Shown: positions 1-11,029, numbered from the stretch's first letter. The stretch is 64,000 bases of DNA from Aporrectodea caliginosa (GCA_020284085.1 JACEVL010000080.1:690001-754000), one strand, 5' to 3'. Numbers and translations are program-made. Notes: generated by a model from the letters alone, not told the origin.

Positions 1-70
1 AAAATGCTGTGGAGTAGTTACTTGAAGGATTAACCATACTTCATTTAACACTGTTTCATCGAATTGTTTA

Positions 71-220
71 CATATTGATCTTCTTAGTAAATTGCAATGT
101 TATTATTTAGTTAAGAACATTATTCAGTTGAACCTTTCTTTCTTACATATTGATCTTCTTAGTAAATTGCAATTTTATTATTTAGTTAAGAACATTATTG
201 AGTTGAACCTATCTTTCTTT
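71..220. repeat. 75-base tandem duplication
   Basis: Two copies of a 75-base unit (starting catattgatcttcttagtaa) in direct order, a few mismatches apart, within unit 1 intron 6. Confidence 0.75.
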
Positions 221-436
221 CAACTGACTAACCAGCCATAATTGATTATTGTTACAAAGGGTGACCCTAATTAAGCGGAGCTTGTGCCCCTTTTGGGTCT
301 CCCCGTTCCCTAGCCAATGCACCGATATGTATTAGTCAAGTTATAATTGTTGTTAATTGTAATATGCATTGTGCTTCTGGAAATAAAAAGTTGTCAGTTG
401 TCAGTAGGCTCAGTCTAACAATATATTCTAGGTACC

Positions 437-640
437 CTTCACTGGCTCCCCATTCAACAGCGGGTACAGTTCAAAACCCTTGCCCTCATGCGTAACTGCC
501 TTGTTAGGGTGGCCGCCCCATCTTACCTGAGGTCCTTTTGCGCCTTTGGTCTCCTCTTTACCTGCGAGGGACTCTTTGCGTTCTTCGACTCGTGGTCTCA
601 TGGTTGCTTTAAGACTTTCTTGTTCACTGACTCAGGCACA
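437..640 (+). mobile_element. LINE reverse transcriptase C-terminal relic
   Basis: Reads LHWLPIQQRVQFKTLALMRN, then CLVRVAAPSYLRSF. The LHWLPI-R--FK motif is typical of the region after the RT domain in CR1/L2-like non-LTR elements. A fragment in unit 1 intron 6. Confidence 0.7.
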
Positions 641-777
641 GACGCAGGTCGAGAGCACTGCTGATTTCTAAGCGGCGCTATATAATTGTTCAGTTACAAT
701 TAGGCCTACAATTACAAGATGTCACGCACAATATGATCTTTATTCCGGCTAATCATATCAACCAAATTCTCATTTAG

Positions 778-897
778 ATCTGTTCGTTGATGGATAGTTC
801 GGCAACCAGAGTATGGTCAGAAGAACAACTGGTCCCCTACTTGTACAAAGGAAATCAGTGGATTACTTACGATGACAAGACGAGTCTGACATTGAAG
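778..897 (+). CDS. Unit 1 exon 7 (GH18 barrel)
   Basis: Forty codons between a catttag acceptor and an aag/gttatc donor, phase 0 at both ends. It encodes ICSLMDSSATRVWSEEQ and then VPYLYKGNQW, the segment after the barrel insertion domain in animal chitinases. The Cys in ICSLM is the usual partner of the Cys in exon 8. Confidence 0.85.
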
Positions 898-3548
898 GTT
901 ATCTTGCTACACAGCTAGGATTATAACTGTCAACTCTGATTTTGTTAACATTTTATGTTTAAACCTACATTGGTGGCATGCAGGTGAAGGCGCCCAGAAG
1001 TGGCTAATAACCCTCGGAGAAAGAGTCCTTTGAAATCGGCCAAGTTTATTGTCCATACCATCCAACCACCAAAGCCGGCTTTCTTTAGCCAATTGGTTGA
1101 AATTTTTCTATAATGTTTGAACTTTTGCTTGTCATTGGGATTACTTTAACATCGTAGACGCATAGCCTCTGAATTCTGAATAGTTTTTCTTGAAGCGGCG
1201 CTATATAAAATTCTAATTACTATCGCTGAGATAATGCTTTGGATAGAAAGGAAACAACTTCATTCTTGCACTGTCGGAATTTGTTACCTTATCATTAAAG
1301 AACTACTTCAAATCAGCCAATAAATTTGCCAGTAATGTAAACGTGCAAATGATTTGCAAATATGAGTCCAGACTGCATTTTTCAACTGAGGTGCTCCGTA
1401 GAAGCAGAGGCACAGGACAACTAGACATCATCTGCCTTTATTGTGACCGAACTTTAACCTGTTATTAAGACTAATTCCTTTGTGATATGCCGCTCAGCTT
1501 TTTAAAATCATCACATCACAATCGGGGGGCCCGATAGCGCATTGGATAACATCTGGCACAGAGAGCGAGAGGTACCGAGTTCGAGCACCCGTTGGGCGAA
1601 TATACTTTGTAGGCTGCTATTAGCGCCGTGTATTGCTGTCTGTTCTGTTAGTAGTTAAGATTTAAATTGCATAACATGTAAATGTACAGCGCAGTGCGTT
1701 TGTCAGGCGCTTAATAAAGAAAAGATTATTATTATTTATTACATATGTTTCGTTCTCTTTACTTTACGTTTAAGCATTCGCATGGCTTTCCTTAACGTTT
1801 GATCGCAATAAAGGCATACAATGATGAAGATGATGATGCTGATGATGATGATGATCGCGGTGGTGATGGTGCTGATATGGTGATGCTGGTGGTAGTGATT
1901 GTGATGATGATGAAAAAGAAAAAGAGGATGGTGATTATGATGATGATGATGATGATGATGGAAGTGACAACCGCATCACCATCATTATCACCATCGTCAC
2001 CACCACCACCACGGTGGTACTGTCTGCGGTGGTGTTGGTGGTGGTGATGATGATATAGAAAATAAGAGTAAGAAGATGATGGTGATGATGACGGTGATGG
2101 TGATAATGGTGGTAATGATCAGTTACTGCCTCATAAAGGTTCACCTGTAATTACAGGACCTCACTCATATGTTATAACTAGTTCAAGTGTTCGTTTTCTT
2201 GTTCGTTTCTTTGTAGGTGCGTTGGCTGAAGAGCATGGGCTTTGCTGGTTGGATGGCAGCTGCAGTAGACTTGGACGACTTCAAAGGAGAGTTTTGCAAC
2301 GAGGGTCCTTATCCTCTTCTGCGCGCCCTCAATTCAGCCCTGTTAAATCCGCCGTTCGTAAACACTTCTCTAATGTGTCTTTAGAAACTCAATACACTGT
2401 TTTGTATTATGATCGTCGTGTCATTTGTCTACGGAATAAGCTGCATATATAAAATGTACATGTATATGTATTTTTTATAGCGACCGTATGACCTCGACCA
2501 ATGAACTAAGTCTAAGACTTTCTCAAGTCCCTACTCAGTAACAGACTAATGGGAGAAGGCTCAAACACTTACTCTCGTCGTTACAATATCCACTTTAGCC
2601 ATTCGGGTATACGGTGTAAACTCATCCGGAACTGACTCTTTATTCTTCATGCTTTGTAGCACCATAATAGCACTCTATTTAACCATAATAATTTTTTTAC
2701 TTTGCAGGAACGCAGATCCAACTACTACTACTGCCCGAATAGCAACCACTCGGTCCACTGGTAGGTCCCAAGCCTAAATTAATTCACTACCATTCTAATT
2801 CAAGCGTACATGAAGAATAATAAGAAGAAGCGGAGTCCCTTAAGCTAGGGTACGAATTACAGAATACTAGCGACTTCGTTTTTCTTAGCCTCGGCATTCG
2901 AGGGCAGGTGGCAAGTCCTCTTTATCGCCGTCGCATCTTCCCACCGAGCAGAAAATTCCACACGGTTGACTTGACAGGCATAACCGAAACGGAACTGGAC
3001 GAAATATAGCCACGAAACACTTGCATGCAAGCAGCTTAAAATCCAATAAAAGTACATATTCTTTCCGAACGAAATTTTGCGGCGACAGGATGTTTCGACA
3101 GCGAGATCCTGGTAGTTCCTACGTATACATTGTGTGTAATGACCTGGAATAAGTTGCCTAACAACCTGCGACATGAACTCCTCAACCTCTCTTTGCCTCT
3201 TTTCCGCAATTGCATGCCTTGAGAGCATTCTATTCGATCGTGGTTTCATTGTGTTAGGTCGTGAGTGTCTCGGATGTGTTTCTGCTAAATTACGATAGGT
3301 AAATTTTGCAATTACAATTACAATTGTCTACGCATGTGTAAATTGCAGGTAATCTATGTGCCAACGCTGATCCACGCGTTCCGACGCACCCCTATCCAAG
3401 CGACTGCACTAAGTTCATCCAGTGCAGCAATCGGATGACGTATGTAAAGCCGTGTCCATCCGGTCTTCTGTTCGATCCTGATGTATACGTCTGCAACTGG
3501 TCCTGGGCGTTGTCTCCACAAAGACAACAGGAATGTTCCATTGCATGA
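778..3548 (+). CDS. Unit 1: chitinase-like (GH18 + CBM14) gene, 3' part, exons 7-10
   Basis: This is the C-terminal part of a secreted chitinase-family protein; the gene begins left of the window. Exons are 778-897, 2217-2374, 2708-2760 and 3349-3548, giving 176 residues plus stop in one open frame with intron phases 0, 2 and 1. They encode the end of the GH18 barrel, with the ICSLM and GEFC cysteines that usually pair in animal chitinases and a VDLDDFKG segment, then a Thr-rich linker and a six-cysteine CBM14 chitin-binding domain. Family members cleave or bind chitin outside the cell, in digestion, cuticle turnover or defence. The Trp expected in the MVWA-type motif is Ala here. The exon 8 donor context is TCTAAT/gtgtct, weaker than the CCAAG/gt of the paralogues. 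Confidence 0.85.
1525..1740 (+). mobile_element. tRNA-derived SINE, family 1
   Basis: Starts ggggggcccgatagcgcatt, with A-box-like tagcgcattgg and B-box-like gagttcgagc, and ends in gcgcttaataaag then ATT repeats. A second copy at 48621 confirms the boundaries. Confidence 0.7.
1817..2130. repeat. Imperfect GAT/GGT trinucleotide repeat
   Basis: Long impure (GAT)n with GGT variants in unit 1 intron 7. Homologous GAT tracts occur before exon 8 in units 2 and 3. Confidence 0.85.
2217..2374 (+). CDS. Unit 1 exon 8 (last barrel strand)
   Basis: 158 bases after a ttgtag acceptor. It encodes VRWLKSMGFAGWMAAAVDLD and DDFKGEFCNEG, matching the final strand and helix of the GH18 barrel. Canonical enzymes have Trp where this copy has Ala (GWMAAAVD against G-MVWALD). 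The exon ends in phase 2 at taat/gtgtct, a donor changed from the caag/gt seen in units 2 and 3. Confidence 0.8.
2505..2605 (-). mobile_element. SINE relic in intron 8 (family 7), unit 1
   Basis: On the minus strand it has A-box- and B-box-like tRNA segments. The same relic lies before exon 9 in units 2, 3 and 4, so insertion predates duplication. Confidence 0.5.
2708..2760 (+). CDS. Unit 1 exon 9 (Thr-rich linker)
   Basis: 53 bases between tttgcag and gtaggt, phase 2 in and phase 1 out. It encodes NADPTTTTARIATTRST, a Thr-rich and probably O-glycosylated linker between the barrel and the chitin-binding domain. It is 17 whole codons, against 22, 6 and 7 in units 2, 3 and 4. Confidence 0.75.
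2857..3260. other. Conserved intron 9 segment, unit 1
   Basis: Segment shared by all four intron 9 copies. In unit 3 it reads as protein-like sequence on the + strand; this copy has small indels that break that frame. The minus strand holds a 130-codon open frame here only by chance, as it is not kept in the paralogues. Confidence 0.4.
3349..3548 (+). CDS. Unit 1 exon 10 (CBM14 domain, stop)
   Basis: 200 bases after an aattgcag acceptor, ending in TGA. It holds six cysteines in CBM14 order: NLCAN, SDCTK, IQCSN, KPCPS, YVCNW and QECSIA-stop, with the aromatic residues (HPYP, CNWSW) typical of chitin-binding surfaces. It is the best conserved exon of the array. Confidence 0.9.
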
Positions 3549-3675
3549 CTGGCTACACATGCTTAGTTAAACAGCCAACATCAACGGATCCACTGCATTC
3601 CTGATGATCAATTTTAATCGAAAAACATACGACGATGACTTACAAACATGCGTTTCAGTGGAGTAATTAGAAGAG

Positions 3676-3681
3676 AATAAA
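3676..3681 (+). promoter_or_regulatory. Poly(A) signal, unit 1
   Basis: AATAAA 128 bases after the stop codon, in the context gagaataaaacctg shared by the units. Confidence 0.6.
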
Positions 3682-3810
3682 ACCTGTAATAGGGCCTTTG
3701 TGTTCACTTACACTACATATTCATGAATGTATGAATATATGAATGTATAAAATTTAAAGTGTATTCAGTCGTGCATGTATGTGTATGTATGCATGCAACT
3801 ATGCATATTG

Positions 3811-4080
3811 TATTGTATTGTATCGTATTTGATCATTTACAAATGATCAAATACAATACAATGCATTATGCGAGTAGGTATTTGTGTTTCCCGCATGCCC
3901 CAGAGCAACTCACTTCCGGAGGACCTCGTGCCCGTACAGCTGTTGGTCACAGTCAAACAAAAACGTTCAATTTGGCGCGCACTGTCTGAAGCGCCTATTC
4001 ACAGATGCCCAAGGCACAATCGTCAATTCACGGCCCAACAGCTGTTAGTTATTATCGCAATTCGTCACAAGTAAGCTACA
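3811..4080 (+). repeat. Spacer palindrome and conserved GC block, unit 1/2
   Basis: An imperfect palindrome of about 55 bases centred near 3840 (arms around tatttgatcattt) is followed by a block running cgcatgcccc, cagctgttggtcacag, tttggcgcgcac to attcgtcacaag. The block recurs in all four spacers. No coding gene is supported. Confidence 0.55.
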
Positions 4081-4209
4081 TAGTACACACTCAGTTATAT
4101 TTTGTGGTAGGGTATGTGATGCAAACAGGTGGATAAACATGTACGTATCGGAGCCTTATATGGTTATACTTATATCGATGTATAAGCGAGACTTCTGCTA
4201 AAGCATGTA

Positions 4210-4793
4210 CAGCAGGATTGGTCTGTTGAAGATGGAAACTTAGGCTAAATCAGGCAAATTATAAAACCCACATCTGCAATTTCGGATGAAATGCTGTCTA
4301 AACGTTTAAGTCATTAGACTGCATAGAGCAACGACTTACATTATGGAAGCAGTATAATCTCAACTGTGCACCTGCATTTACTAAAAACATTTGCATATTA
4401 TCGCAAAAAGATTTTTTTATCGAGATTAAGATCAGAACCATTTAGCATGTGCAACCATCTCGGTTCGGTTCTGGACAGAAAAATAGATGAATATCGCCAC
4501 TTAGCATTTTCATTAGTATTCGCCAAATTTATCGATATGCCTACTTCACTTCATGTATAAAAATAATATTTTAAAGACTGCTGATTATCTAGAAGACAAT
4601 GATTTATCCAGAAATGCTTTACACCTGATAATGATGATGTCAGATTTCTATTATGTTTATTCTCAGATACCATACGTGATTGATTTCTTTCATATTCTTC
4701 TTTTCTGCTACCGTTGCTTGGTGAATAAATTATTGATATTTAGCATTTCATTACGTCTAGGCATTTCGTGCATTCTGCATTTCACGTGTGGTT
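4210..4793 (+). promoter_or_regulatory. Conserved upstream region, unit 2
   Basis: Shared blocks begin with ctgttgaagatggaaactta and include cacctgcatttac, aacatttgcatat (octamer-like) and agcatttcattacg. They recur in the same order before exon 1 of units 3, 4 and 5, so they are either regulatory or simply carried by duplication. Confidence 0.5.
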
Positions 4794-4799
4794 TATAAA
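4794..4799 (+). promoter_or_regulatory. TATA box, unit 2
   Basis: TATAAA lies 48 bases before the ATG, with conserved context ggtttataaagctcg shared by units 3 and 4. Confidence 0.65.
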
Positions 4800-4847
4800 G
4801 CTCGTCAGTTTCAGTACTGTTGCAAGTCGTTGTAAGAAACTGAAGAG

Positions 4848-4908
4848 ATGAAGAATATGTTGGTTTTAATAGTCGTCGGGTTATCGGCGGTTCTGTTTGT
4901 CCAGGCTG
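4848..4908 (+). CDS. Unit 2 exon 1 (signal peptide)
   Basis: ATG at 4848 opens MKNMLVLIVVGLSAVLFVQA plus one base, then donor gttagt. Lys at position 2-3, a hydrophobic core and small residues before the expected cut make a clear secretion signal. A TATA box lies 49 bases upstream. The exon is 61 bases in all four copies. Confidence 0.8.
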
Positions 4909-6136
4909 GTTAGTATTTTTTCCGTTGTTTTAGACTTGGCCAACGCATTATTATCTACTTAAAAAAATAACCGTAATCGTTTCTTCAATCTCAAAATTTC
5001 TATAGCGCCAGCCTATTCACGAGCGCTGCGTCGTGTCAGAGGGGTTTTCTAGGGACAGAGAGAGAAGTAACTGATGATGATGAGGAGGAGGAGGATGATC
5101 ACTAAATTAAGCTCCAGATTAGAATGTGTTAAGTTAAATGTCAGTTTGTATATAGTTAAATAGTTTATACATAAAATTAGAAGATAGCAATGTTTTGCAT
5201 ATAGACCTAATTAAAGTATATTAAACTGACTTAAATTTATTAATTCGTAAATTAAACCACAGCGATGAAACTGCGTACAGATATCGATTTTTTAGGCCTA
5301 CAATTATATAGGCCTAGTTAAGATAAATTGAATGTCATTATATGATATCTTTATTGAGTTTATTTCATGATAAAACTTAAATATGTTGAGAGCTGCCTAA
5401 GGTTGTGAAACAATAGTTTGTTTACTAAATGCAAGATAAATTGGATAGATCTAACGTAGAATCCCGTGAACAGTCTACGCTAGAAATGAGATAAGCGAGA
5501 TGGCTTATTTCTTAGCCATAATATTATTAGGCCTATTTATTACACCTAATTCAGGGCTACAGCATCCTAGAAGACGTAGAGAGCTGCTATCGGTAGTGTC
5601 TAGGCCGAGTTCACATAGCGAAGTGTTTCAAGTATTGTCTAGGACGACGCGATGTAGAGAGTTGTTACGGGTATTGTCTAGGGCGAAATGGCGTAGCGAC
5701 TTTGTCTTAAGTATTCCTGGTCTTTGGAACTTAGAGAACGTTTGGTGTCCCCTATTATTGGCGAGAGTTTAAGAGTCACGAGATGTAGATAGTCGAAGTT
5801 CAGATCAGGCAGAGGTGAAGAGGAAGCGCGTAGCTAAGAAGGTAAACACGAAGAGAAAGACTCCCTGCTAGTAAGAGAACGAACCCTGTTCTGAGAGACG
5901 GCCATCCTCAGGACGTTGCCCATCCGGCGACCGTGGAAGAGGCAGAGTCTGACTGAGATAAAGCTGTGTATAGTGTTACCTCTCTTGGAGAAGCGACCCA
6001 TCCTAAACCTCCCCTGATAGGAACGGTCACCCTGGGTAGAGATGGAGAACAGACATTTTGCATTGAAGTAGACAAAGCAGTGACTCGGGCGGCTCCAGAC
6101 GGATAGTGGGCTGGAGCCGACGCCGTCCCGTGAGCA

Positions 6137-6137
<1 letters not shown>
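4909..6137. other. Unit 2 anomalous intron sequence
   Basis: The first 130 bases match intron 1 of the other units. After about 5040 the sequence is unique in the window. A 90-codon frame at 5500-5772 consists of imperfect repeats of about 45-60 bases around tgtctagg; no family is recognised. The minus strand at 5834-6187 is open in two frames but its start is low complexity (GA repeat). No exons 2-5. Confidence 0.5.
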
Positions 6138-6346
<209 letters not shown>

Positions 6347-6755
6347 GGTCTTTCTAATCCCGGATTTTGCTGGCGGAGTTTGTATTTGATTCACTTGATA
6401 GTTCAGCAATATTATGATTCGCGTTACAACGAGTCTATTGACATATCACACCTTTCTGTTAACATAAGCCCCCTACGGGGTCTTTTAAAAGGTTAATGAC
6501 CTTTTAATCTTTCTAATGACCTATTATATAAGTCTAATGATATATTATTACTGTCTGATGACCTACTAAAACTGGTTGATGACCTATTTTATAAGTCTAA
6601 TGACCTATTATATAAGTCTCATGACCTATTATATAAGTCTTATGAACAATTACAACTGTATGATGAATTATAACACGAGTCTCATGACCTAATTGACTGT
6701 TTGATGACCTTGTATATCAGTCTATATTATCATCTGAGATTTCATTTTCTTCCAG

Positions 6756-6941
6756 GAATGGGCTGCGAACTACTGGGTGTCATTGGGCACCCCAAAAGAG
6801 AAACTCGTCATAGGAATGGCGACTTATGGATTTGGGTTCACATTGGCTGATAGTAGCAATCATGGTCTTGGAGCAAAAGCTGCTGGACCTAGTACGGCAG
6901 GGAATTACACAGAAATTGCGGGATGGCTTACTTACTACGAG
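6756..6941 (+). CDS. Unit 2 exon 6 (barrel plus insertion domain)
   Basis: 62 codons, phase 0 at both ends, between ttccag and ggttaa. It encodes EWAANYWVSLGTPKEKLVIG, then MATYGFGF, which matches the chitinase GIPxYGRxF motif with Phe in place of Arg, and ends at WLTYYE. An NYT glycosylation sequon is present. Confidence 0.8.
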
Positions 6942-7096
6942 GTTAATGCCAATTCAGCATCAATCTTCGATTTGACGAATTCTTACGCAAAAAGGCTGCG
7001 TTTCTCCTTACATTTCCTGAGCAACTTTTATATAAAACAAAACCTCCGGTTGAGTTTGTGGGCAAAGCTGTAAATGTAAACTTAGACCCCCTACAC

Positions 7097-7427
7097 CAGG
7101 GGTGGCCAACCTTTCTTGGCCTACGGGCCACTATGATTGTTGGTAAGCACGTGGCGGGCCGCAAAATGTTTGTCCTCACAGCCTCGAAAGAAATACAAAA
7201 TGTTTTTTTCATATTTAATATATATGTATAAGAACAGGTTAGACTACATTAGGTCACTAGAACTTACAAGACTTAATCTTTTAAGGTTTTAGACATCATT
7301 ATTATGCATAATATGGCGCCCCAGGTGCAAAATGAGACAAACAATTATTTAGAAAGGGCTGTGCGGGCCGCCAATCAGTAGCCCGCGTGCCGCATTTGGC
7401 CCGCGGGCCGCGGGTTGGCCATCCCTG
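7097..7427. mobile_element. hAT-type MITE
   Basis: 331 bases with inverted ends caggggtggccaacc and ggttggccatccctg, GC-rich gggccgc motifs near both ends, and an 8-base target duplication ccctacac/ccctaaac with one mismatch. These are hallmarks of hAT elements. No coding capacity. Inserted in intron 6 of unit 2. Confidence 0.85.
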
Positions 7428-7485
7428 CCCTAAACGGTTTTATATAGCGACCGTATGTCCTCGACCCAGCTATTTTTTCACTGGA

Positions 7486-8050
7486 CATAGGACTATTGGT
7501 CATATGTTCCTATCGGTCATAGGTCATATGGGTCATTGGTCCTATCGATCATAGGGCCTATCGGCGATGGGAATCTCGAAGGCTAAAGCAGAGAAATTTT
7601 TAAAACATGAACAACCATTTACTGGATCATTTACTGTGAAATACGTAATACAAAATACGAACAATACGTAAAAGTCTAGAACGTCAGCAGATTTTTTTTA
7701 TTTGTCTAAAAACGATCAATTTCCCTAATTAGTTCCTTTTTTACTTCAGTAACATAGGCCTATGGGTAAACGTTTATTATTTCGACCGAACGTTAAGTTC
7801 TTTGAAGTGAGTTGATCCTTGTAAGTAATTATCCTAATAAGTTTCTTGATTGGCACTGATTGTATTTGTCTATAAATACAACGAATCTCCCTAATTGCTG
7901 CTTATTTTGCGTTCGGTGTGTTAAGCTTAAAACTAAGAATGTCCATAACTAACGACTACAACCAATTATGTCGGTTTATTAGCGGCATATGACCAATAGA
8001 TCCTATGACCAATCGTCCATATGACCGATCGTCCTATGACCAATCGTCCT
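7486..8050. mobile_element. Element with inverted arrays of GGTCATAGGAC-like repeats
   Basis: The left end has repeated catagg/ggtcatatg words; the right end has the same words inverted (atgaccaat-gtcctatgacc). It interrupts the LINE relic of intron 6, which is continuous in units 3 and 5. Family unknown. Confidence 0.55.
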
Positions 8051-8400
8051 AGAACCCTTTCACAGATCCTATCCATATTCCACTTACCTCCCTCACTGTT
8101 TTATTTTTAAATTCCATTCACCCTAGTCGTCTAACTGCCTGCCCGACACCATTGGACCTTGACTTGGAACCGAGTTTTATCCTCTTTCGTCTATATATCA
8201 GTTTTGTTTTGATTCAGCGCCTGTGAATAATCTTGTTCCCGCGATTTCGCTTATTTGGCGCTTTAAAAACCTCGAGATTACGAATGCAATCCTTCTGGCT
8301 CCGCTGTCCGTTTGAATGGGATCACGCGAGGACCGTGCAAGCCCGAGATTTAAATCTTTGAAATAAGCCACCTTTGTATATTTAGTCACCTTTAGATTTT
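8050..8400 (+). mobile_element. LINE relic tail, unit 2 intron 6
   Basis: Homologous to the end of the relics at 21100, 25540 and 57060 (cacagatcctatcc, then the segment ending ttgttcccgcgatttcgctt). No intact coding. Confidence 0.5.
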
Positions 8401-8499
8401 AAAATATGTATGCTCTCCCTATATGTTCCACGAAGGAGCATGTTACTTCGCCATGGCAATTTGGTTGGGGTCAGAGCTTTGCGACGTCAATTTTCAAGA

Positions 8500-8590
8500 A
8501 GGTGTTACTTTTTGTGACGAAGTGCGACGAGGGGAAGGGGGTTCAAAATCGGCCAAAATTGCGTGACGTAACTTATGGACGGCCCCACAC
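8500..8590 (-). mobile_element. Partial Harbinger-like MITE
   Basis: Ends in gcgtgacgtaacttatggac followed by ggcccc, the inverted end of the complete element at 44733-45189. Truncated. Confidence 0.6.
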
Positions 8591-8640
8591 AAAATATTAT
8601 GTTTATTCCGATTGATCATATCTACCAAATTCTCATTTAG

Positions 8641-8760
8641 ATCTGTTCGTTGATGGATAGTTCGGCAACCAGAGTTTGGTCAGCAGAACAGATGGTCCCC
8701 TACTTGTACAAGGGAGATCAGTGGATTACATACGATGACAAAGCGAGTCTGACAATGAAG
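8641..8760 (+). CDS. Unit 2 exon 7 (GH18 barrel)
   Basis: Forty codons, phase 0, acceptor ctcatttag, donor gttatt. It encodes ICSLMDSSATRVWSAEQ and VPYLYKGDQWITYDDKASL, close to the exon 7 copies of units 1 and 3. Confidence 0.8.
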
Positions 8761-9479
8761 GTTATTTGCTATATAGGTCTACACAGCTGGATTATAACTG
8801 TTAACTCTGATTTGCTAACATTTTATGTTAAAACCTGCATTGGTGGCATGCAGGTGAAGGCGCCCAGAAGAGGTTAATGACCCTCGAGAAATAATCCATT
8901 GAAATCGTCCAAGTTTATTGTCCATTCCATCCAACCACCAAAGCCGGCGCACTTTTGCTAAATGGTTGAACTTTTACTGTAATTGTTGTATTTTTGCTTG
9001 TCAATGGCGTTAATTTAACATCGTAGACACACAGCCTTTGCTTAGTTTCGATTTGTAGCGACGCTATATAAATTCTAATTTCATCGCTGAGACGAAGCTT
9101 TGGATAGAAAGGAATCAACTTCATTCTTACACCATCATCGGAATTATTTTACTTAGTCATTAAGACATAGGGGAAGAGTCTACAAAAGATTTATCGATAA
9201 TGTAGACGTGCCTCCTATATGAAGATAATTTGTTTCTCAACTGAGCTGCTTTATAGAAGCAGAGACATTCAACTAGACATCATCTGTCTTTATTGTGAAC
9301 GATCGTTAACCTATTATTACGAATAATTCCTTTGTTGTGCGTCGCTCATCTATTTAAAATCGCATGTGCGCCGTTCCCCATTACTCAATATTGCACCATT
9401 TGCATGCTTCTCATTATCGCTCGGTCACAATCAATAAAAGGCATATGATGATGACGCTGATGATCATGGTGGTGGTTGC

Positions 9480-9788
<309 letters not shown>

Positions 9789-9890
9789 CAGATGTTGCAT
9801 CACAAGCGTTTACCTGTAATTAGAGGACCTCTGTCATATGTCATAACTAGCTCAACAGTACTGTTCGTTTTCTTGTTCGTTTCTTTGTAG

Positions 9891-10048
9891 GTGCGTTGGC
9901 TAATGGACATGGGTTTTGCTGGTTGGATGGCATATGCAGTAGACTTCGACGACTTCAAAGGAGAGTTTTGCAACGAGGGTCACTACCCTCTTCTGCGCGC
10001 CCTCAATTCAGCCCTGTTTAATCCGCCGCTCGAAACTACGTCTCCAAG
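9891..10048 (+). CDS. Unit 2 exon 8 (last barrel strand)
   Basis: 158 bases, acceptor tttgtag, donor caag/gtgtcc. It encodes VRWLMDMGFAGWMAYAVDFD and DDFKGEFC. The canonical Trp position is Tyr in this copy. A Helitron 5' fragment starts a few bases after the donor. Confidence 0.8.
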
Positions 10049-10051
10049 GTG

Positions 10052-10202
10052 TCCTTATCTATATTATAAGGAAGGTCCGATTTTTCTGTCCTTCCGTATG
10101 TTTGTCTGTCCGGCTAAAGGCTCCGAAACGGAACGGTTTAGCGATTTGAAAAAAATTTACAAAACATTATTACGCAACGTCTAGGTCAACGCGAATATTT
10201 TC
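10052..10202 (+). mobile_element. Helitron 5' fragment
   Basis: Matches the first about 150 bases of the complete Helitron-like element at 39061 (ccttccgtatgtttgtctgt, aggtcaacgcga). Broken at 10202 by an inversion. Confidence 0.7.
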
Positions 10203-10500
10203 AGTTCATTGGGTGGGGTTTAGGACTTTAGGTGAATGGTTAACACTTCGGCACGAAGAGCAGAAGATCAGAATGGACGCGGGATCAATTCCTGCTTACC
10301 CTCCCAAAGGTAGACTCAGCCTTTCATTCGCCAGATGACGTTGGTAAAATGGATAGGTGGGCGCCTTGCATGGCTGCCAAGCAGTTAAACTCGACTCCTT
10401 TTATAACTTGTCATTATCCGTTCACACTATGTCTTATAATCATACTGCGTTCACGTCAGTTTGAATCAACAAACGAAGATTATTATTGAAAACTGAGCAG
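10203..10500 (+). mobile_element. tRNA-derived SINE family 6 in inverted block
   Basis: Contains gcacgaagagcagaagatca and a B-box-like gggatcaattcc. In units 3 and 4 the same SINE sits in this intron on the minus strand; here it is on the plus strand because the block is inverted. Confidence 0.7.
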
Positions 10501-10604
10501 GTCGGAGCCATGCGGTTGCTATAAAAATGCGTATACATAATACATTTAATATATATATGCAGCTTAGTCAGTCGACTAATCACACGACGGCTTTATAGAA
10601 CTTA

Positions 10605-10829
10605 CTAGCAGTTTTTACCCGGCGTTCGCCCGGGTTTTCGTCAGCGCCCGTGAATTTGAATTTAACGATGTGCAAATTTTTCGTGTATCCCTCTGGCGAA
10701 TTTACGCGCTGGCTTGAAATTGTTTAATTGCAACTCTACACAATACTCCTGCATAGCTAGATTTCAATGGCATTGAAACAGACTATGACCACATCGAAAC
10801 TTGAAATGTCCAAATATCGGAATTTAAAG
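10605..10829 (-). mobile_element. Helitron 3' fragment, inverted
   Basis: Reads on the minus strand into cgggcgaacgccgggtaaaa and ctgctag, the hairpin and CTAG end of the Helitron at 39061-39796. The about 320-base middle of the element is missing. Confidence 0.7.
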
Positions 10830-10904
10830 TAAGATCCTTCAACACCGTTGCCCGGTTGAATGAGTACCACACCACTATGTAACGTCAAAACAATAACCGA
10901 TGGC

Positions 10905-10980
10905 GCTGAAACTCCGCCACTGCTCGCTTTCTGACAGTTCCAGTCCCAAGCCTGGATAAAGGAGGAGGGCGACGCTAATG
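10905..10980 (+). mobile_element. Small LINE 3' fragment
   Basis: cagtcccaagcctggataaa followed by ggaggaggg matches the piece before the LINE tail at 32160 and, inverted, 14080-14150. Confidence 0.45.
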
Positions 10981-11029
10981 ATCTTTGTTATCATACAGTG
11001 TCGTTAAACTGAAACTACTACTATGGCGC

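Noticed and set aside
2857..3249. 130-codon minus-strand frame
   Set aside because: Lies antisense in intron 9 and is broken in all three paralogous introns.
5500..5772. 90-codon frame with a hydrophobic start
   Set aside because: The N-terminus looks like a signal sequence, but the rest is imperfect tandem repeats, with no family match, no promoter or splice support, and no paralogue.
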